Assembly: GCA_017389885.1 (NCBI GenBank)
Contig: JAFPDR010000131.1
Coordinates: 1-7,678 of the forward strand
DNA: 7,678 nt
From: Kiritimatiellia bacterium
GTDB taxonomy: Bacteria; Verrucomicrobiota; Kiritimatiellia; RFP12; UBA1067
Direction of reading: 5' to 3'
The translations under genes and the position numbers were made by a program. This document shows, in pieces, positions 4,400-7,678 of the stretch (positions are counted from its first letter, which is position 1; the number at the start of each line of letters is the position of its first letter). Below the pieces are notes generated by a model. It was not told where the DNA came from. It worked only from the letters and a program-made list of their open reading frames with translations, and ran no database searches.

Positions 4400-7330
4400 T
4401 TACTTCTGGACGCAGCGAATCGTCGCGTCGCCGGGCTTCATCGTGACGAGAAGCCGTCCGCCCACGGCCTGGACCGTGCGCTCGCCGGACGAGTCGACGA
4501 CCTTCGCGGACTTCCACGGACGCGCGACCTCGAGCGTGAGCGGATGGTCGTAGAGCGACGCGTCGAGGGGCGCGATGGAGAGCGAGACCTTGACGGTGTC
4601 CGCGTCCGGCTCGGAGACCTTCAGCCGCGCATAGCGCGCCTCCGTCACGTACTTGTGCCAGTCGATCGCCGTGCACAGCCACATGCGGTCGCGGCAGGAG
4701 TCGAGCTTCTTCAGGAGATGCTCGAAGTAGACGAGATCGGTCACGTGCCAGTCTCCGCCGATGCCGTGGAAGTCGAGGTGCCCCATCGACTTCTTCGCAA
4801 TCGTCGAGTCGATGTACGCGTCCGCCTCCTCCGGCGTCTTGTACTGCCAGGGCGGGCCCTGGAACTTCGGACGCTCCACGAGGTCGTAGGCGGAGATGAT
4901 CTCCGCAAGGGCCTCGTCCGTGTCGATCTTCCACGGCACCCCTCCCGGGATGGCGAACGACACGAGGCGCGGCCAGGGCTTGTCCGGCGTGAGCTCGCGG
5001 ATCACGTCGTTCGCGGCGGAGGCCTGCGGATACAGCTCGTCCGGCGCGTTGACGCCCTTGTGCGTCGAGGTGTGGTTGCCGAGCGTGACGTAGGGATTCT
5101 TCGCGGCCTCCTTCCACTGCGGCTTCTTCCACACGAACTGACCGGCCTCGGTGATGAGGTAGAACGTCCCGGGAACGCGGTACTTCTCGAGGAGCGGGAT
5201 GGCCTTCTCGAGGTGCGAGACGCACGCGTCGTCGAAGGCGAGCATGAACGACCCGTCCTTCCCCCCGAACGTCGGGCACACCTTGACGGGGCCCGACGAG
5301 GCCTCCCCTGCCGGTACGGGCGGAAGCATCTTCGACTTCGGCTTCTCCACCGCCTTGCGCGCGGTGTTCCGGCCTCCGTCGCGGCGGCGCGTGTCGGGCC
5401 CGCCGGAATTCTCCTTGAGGCCGTCTCCGTCCGTCATCAGGTCGACGCGCTGCCACACGCGCATGTAGTCTATCTCGAAGTCGGACGGGAACTTGGCGGG
5501 ATCGAGCGGGTCGCACTCCCATCCTCCGATCTGGTTCTGGAACTGCACGTACGCCTGCTGGTCCATCACGCGCTCGCTCTTCCACGTCCAGAACGGCTCG
5601 CCGTTCCCGTACATCGTGATCTCGCCAGGAAGCCACAGGAGTCCGACCGTGATGAAGCCCTCCTCGTCCGTCGCTACGTAGTTCGCGCTCGTGCCGAGGA
5701 CCTTGTGCTCCTTGCCGTATCCGTCCCAGTGGCAGGCGGCGTTGAAGCGGTGCGGACCCCACATCGTCTGCGACTCGACGATGTCGATCTCCATGCCGCC
5801 GTCGAAGACGTCGCTGCGGCTGCGGAAGTGCGTCCAGTTCTCCTGCGGGAAGCCCTGCGGGAACTTCTTGAGCCCGCGGTCCGGCATGAGCCAGATTCCG
5901 GGCCAGAGGCACGGCGCGCGAGGCAGCTTGAGGCGGAACTCCCAGTAGCCGTAGCGCTGCGTGAACCTTCCGAAGGTATCCGCCCAGCCGACCTGCCACT
6001 CGGTCTCCACGGGACGGTCCTTCGGGGTGCCGGGGAAGGACTGCTCGTCGGGGTTGTCGTTGTGGAAACCCTTCTTCTTCTCCGCCCTGAGAACGAGCTT
6101 TCCGTCGCGCAGGAAGACGTTCTCGGCGCTGAAGTGCTGGCGCTTGTCCCAGAAGTTGAACCACCTCACGCCGAACACCTTGTCGTTCAGCTTCTCGCCG
6201 TTGAACTCGTCCACGAACGTCATGCGCCACTCTCCGCCGACGGGCGGACGCGTTCCGAGCCACGCGGGCTTCTTCGCCGGGGGATTCTCGGCCTTCATCG
6301 CGATCACCTCGAAGCTCTGCTCCCCGGCCTTCGCGTCCGGGATGACGGCAAGCGCCTTGACCTTGTGGTTGCGGAACGCCGTGCCCGTTCCGGGAAGGCG
6401 GTCCCAGCGTCCGCCCTTCTCGCGGTCCATCTGCTCCGGCGCTGCTGGGCCGGTCCACGGTTTCCCCGGCGCGAACGGAATGAGCACCACGGCCTTCTCG
6501 CCCGGGGCGATCGGCTTCGCCGCCCTGCACGTCTCGGTCGATCCGTCGCTGCTGTCGAGGCGGAATGACGGAGACGCGGCGGAGGCGCCCGTGTTCTTCA
6601 CGGCAACCTTCACCTGCATGTGGTCCGAGAGGTCCCAGAACGCCGTGGTCGGCTTGACGAGCTGCTCCTTGTCGCTCCCGGCGGCGAACGCAAACTTCCT
6701 CGCGTCCCTGAAGACGAAGCCCTTGGCGTCCGGCTTCACGCGCGACTGGTCTACGAATCCGGACGGCTTCTCGCCGTCCCATCCTGCCGCCTGCAGGTTC
6801 TCGACGCGGAACTGCACGTCCGATGCGGGGTTGCCCACGAAGAACTGCACGCGCACGACCTTGGACGGATCGAGCTTGTAGTTGGGCTGGTAGTGGAACG
6901 CATAGCCGAAGTAGACCTTCGCGAGGGTCGACTCGCCCGGCTTGAGCTTGAACATCTCGGTGTTCCAGGGGTTCTTCCCCGGGACGCTCGCGTTGTCCAC
7001 GCGCATGTTTATGAGCTGCTCGGAATCTCCGGTGTTCGTGAGCCGGCACTCGACGTGCCCCCAGAGCGAGAGGTCCCAGCTCGGCTTCCCGTCCGGCGGA
7101 ACGACCATGACGCCCGGCCACGCGCTCGCGCCCTTGGCGAGCTTTGCGTCGAAGCCGCTCTCGCCGATCTTCCACGTGACCTGTCCCTTCGCCCCGCCCC
7201 CGACGAGGAGCTGCCGCTCCGCGCCAGGCGCCTTCGCGTCAAAGAGCGCGCGCGGCATCTGCGCCGCGTCCCCGAACGCCATCCCTGCCGCAATTGCACT
7301 TGCAACAAGCATCAGTGTCTTCATGTTCAT
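4400..7330 (-). CDS. Secreted multidomain enzyme: two beta-sandwich modules, GH16 glycanase and CE4-like polysaccharide deacetylase
   Basis: This is a 976-residue polysaccharide-processing enzyme. Residues 1-24 look like a Sec signal peptide. Two related beta-sandwich modules follow (about 48-182 and 205-347), each with a WDLS motif and a nearby NTG, recalling carbohydrate-binding modules of agarases. The GH16 domain spans about 366-628: VDEFNGEKL, YGYWEFRLKLP, WPGIWLMPD, and the catalytic EIDIVE with Glu514 as nucleophile, Asp516, and Glu519 as acid/base. HWDGYGKEHK and FEIDYMRVWQ complete it. A basic linker (about 632-680) leads to a NodB-like domain (about 684-895). There AFDDA supplies Asp700 and Asp701, HTSTH supplies metal ligands His753 and His757, and DFHGIGGDWH carries the probable last-motif His855. 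A beta-rich tail follows (900-976). GGGGAGG lies 9 nt before the ATG. The substrate cannot be told; GH16 covers beta-glucans, agar, porphyran and carrageenan. The domain calls are strong, the joint role is inferred. Confidence 0.92.
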   Translation of the reverse strand: MNMKTLMLVASAIAAGMAFGDAAQMPRALFDAKAPGAERQLLVGGGAKGQVTWKIGESGFDAKLAKGASAWPGVMVVPPDGKPSWDLSLWGHVECRLTNTGDSEQLINMRVDNASVPGKNPWNTEMFKLKPGESTLAKVYFGYAFHYQPNYKLDPSKVVRVQFFVGNPASDVQFRVENLQAAGWDGEKPSGFVDQSRVKPDAKGFVFRDARKFAFAAGSDKEQLVKPTTAFWDLSDHMQVKVAVKNTGASAASPSFRLDSSDGSTETCRAAKPIAPGEKAVVLIPFAPGKPWTGPAAPEQMDREKGGRWDRLPGTGTAFRNHKVKALAVIPDAKAGEQSFEVIAMKAENPPAKKPAWLGTRPPVGGEWRMTFVDEFNGEKLNDKVFGVRWFNFWDKRQHFSAENVFLRDGKLVLRAEKKKGFHNDNPDEQSFPGTPKDRPVETEWQVGWADTFGRFTQRYGYWEFRLKLPRAPCLWPGIWLMPDRGLKKFPQGFPQENWTHFRSRSDVFDGGMEIDIVESQTMWGPHRFNAACHWDGYGKEHKVLGTSANYVATDEEGFITVGLLWLPGEITMYGNGEPFWTWKSERVMDQQAYVQFQNQIGGWECDPLDPAKFPSDFEIDYMRVWQRVDLMTDGDGLKENSGGPDTRRRDGGRNTARKAVEKPKSKMLPPVPAGEASSGPVKVCPTFGGKDGSFMLAFDDACVSHLEKAIPLLEKYRVPGTFYLITEAGQFVWKKPQWKEAAKNPYVTLGNHTSTHKGVNAPDELYPQASAANDVIRELTPDKPWPRLVSFAIPGGVPWKIDTDEALAEIISAYDLVERPKFQGPPWQYKTPEEADAYIDSTIAKKSMGHLDFHGIGGDWHVTDLVYFEHLLKKLDSCRDRMWLCTAIDWHKYVTEARYARLKVSEPDADTVKVSLSIAPLDASLYDHPLTLEVARPWKSAKVVDSSGERTVQAVGGRLLVTMKPGDATIRCVQK

Positions 7331-7339
7331 TTTACGTTG

Positions 7340-7346
7340 CCTCCCC
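7340..7346 (-). promoter_or_regulatory. Shine-Dalgarno site of the GH16-CE4 gene
   Basis: GGGGAGG lies 9 nt before the first ATG (7330) and 15 nt before the second (7324). The first Met is therefore the better start, giving MNMKTLMLVASAIAAGMAFG as the signal-peptide region. Confidence 0.7.
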
Positions 7347-7354
7347 TTTTAATA

Positions 7355-7380
7355 GTTTGAAGTTGAAAGTTGAAAGTTCC
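7355..7380. repeat. Short tandem repeat of the heptamer GTTGAAA
   Basis: On the plus strand GTTTGAA, GTTGAAA, GTTGAAA and a partial GTTCC lie head to tail: two perfect copies, one with a single change and one incomplete. They fill much of the 65-nt gap between the upstream partial gene and the GH16-CE4 gene, 25 nt upstream of its ATG. The repeat may be a slippage tract, a binding site or a dispersed intergenic repeat. No clear -35/-10 pair was found beside it. Confidence 0.6.
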
Positions 7381-7395
7381 GAATGCGGCCATGCA

Positions 7396-7678
7396 TCAAC
7401 GAACCGTAATCGTAAGACCGCGCGTCGGCACACGGAAGATCACCGAGTTGGATAGATGCTTCACCCGTCCCACCGAAATCGTAAGCGGATTCCCGTTGTA
7501 GGTGACCGACGCGAACGGCGCATTCATCGCCTCTTTCGTCGACACGACGACATGCTCCCCGGACGGAAGCTTCTTCGGATCCTCCGGCCCCACGATCGCC
7601 AGCTCGTCGCTTCCGCTCAGCGTCAGCAATCCGTTCACGACAAGCTTGGAAACAGACTCCCTGTCCGCGGCAATCTGC
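7396..7678 (-). CDS. C-terminal end of a beta-strand-rich, possibly surface or secreted protein (N-terminus outside the window)
   Basis: The frame is open from the window edge to TGA at 7398-7396, giving 93 visible residues plus the stop. The text alternates hydrophobic and small polar residues: SVSKLVVNGLLTLSGSDELA, then EHVVVSTKEAM, then FASVTYNGNPLTISVG, then VIFRVPTRGLTITVR. This matches the ends of long beta-helix or autotransporter-repeat-like surface proteins, in which a last strand ladder closes with a short beta cap. No catalytic motif, no membrane-barrel terminal Phe and no sorting tail are seen. It is not a start at the internal GTG, because the frame continues upstream without a stop and in the same style. 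It lies 65 nt upstream of the GH16-CE4 gene on the same strand, so co-transcription is possible. The family is not firmly recognised. Confidence 0.7.
   Translation of the reverse strand, partial: QIAADRESVSKLVVNGLLTLSGSDELAIVGPEDPKKLPSGEHVVVSTKEAMNAPFASVTYNGNPLTISVGRVKHLSNSVIFRVPTRGLTITVR

Noticed and set aside
4367..6568. A 733-codon open frame on the plus strand, and an even longer minus-strand frame (4323-7175) in another phase
   Set aside because: Both overlap the GH16-CE4 gene and encode Arg/Leu/Asp/Gly-rich text without domains. They are shadows created by GC-rich codon use.

Overview
The window suggests a high-GC, Gram-negative-type bacterium whose ribosomal proteins are standard bacterial. 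The secreted glycan-degrading enzyme, the beta-rich surface-like protein and the style of the ribosomal proteins fit the Verrucomicrobiota/Kiritimatiellota/Lentisphaerota (PVC) group. That placement is an impression and was not tested with a tree. All supported genes are on the minus strand, so transcription runs from high to low coordinates.

Region 7678-7396 is the C-terminal end of a protein cut by the window edge. It is rich in beta strands and resembles the tail of a secreted or surface repeat protein. A 65-nt gap carrying a heptanucleotide tandem repeat separates it from a 976-residue secreted enzyme (7330-4400). That enzyme has a signal peptide, two related beta-sandwich modules, a GH16 endoglycanase domain with an intact EIDIVE catalytic motif, a basic linker, a CE4/NodB-like polysaccharide deacetylase domain and a small C-terminal beta domain.

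Region 4399-4006 (394 nt) has no convincing protein gene but is dense in regulatory signals. It holds a strong sigma70-type promoter (TTGCGC, 18-nt spacer, TATAAT) with A-tracts placed like an UP element. The promoter is followed by a roughly 300-nt leader. About 65 nt into that leader is a long GC-rich hairpin followed by five U, which has the form of an intrinsic terminator. A competing antiterminator pairing and a possible 11-codon leader peptide ending exactly at the antiterminator arm suggest attenuation of the ribosomal operon. More hairpins follow before rpsJ.

Region 4005-1 is the start of the S10 ribosomal protein operon in canonical order: rpsJ (S10), rplC (L3), rplD (L4), rplW (L23), rplB (L2), rpsS (S19), rplV (L22) and rpsC (S3, truncated by the window). 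Gaps are 1-15 nt and Shine-Dalgarno sequences lie in or just after the preceding gene, so the cluster is almost certainly one transcript with coupled translation. Two proteins are unusual: L22 has an extra N-terminal domain of about 48 residues, and L3 lacks the glutamine that PrmB methylates in E. coli.

The most noteworthy items are the candidate S10-operon attenuator, the L22 N-terminal extension and the GH16-CE4 fusion enzyme.
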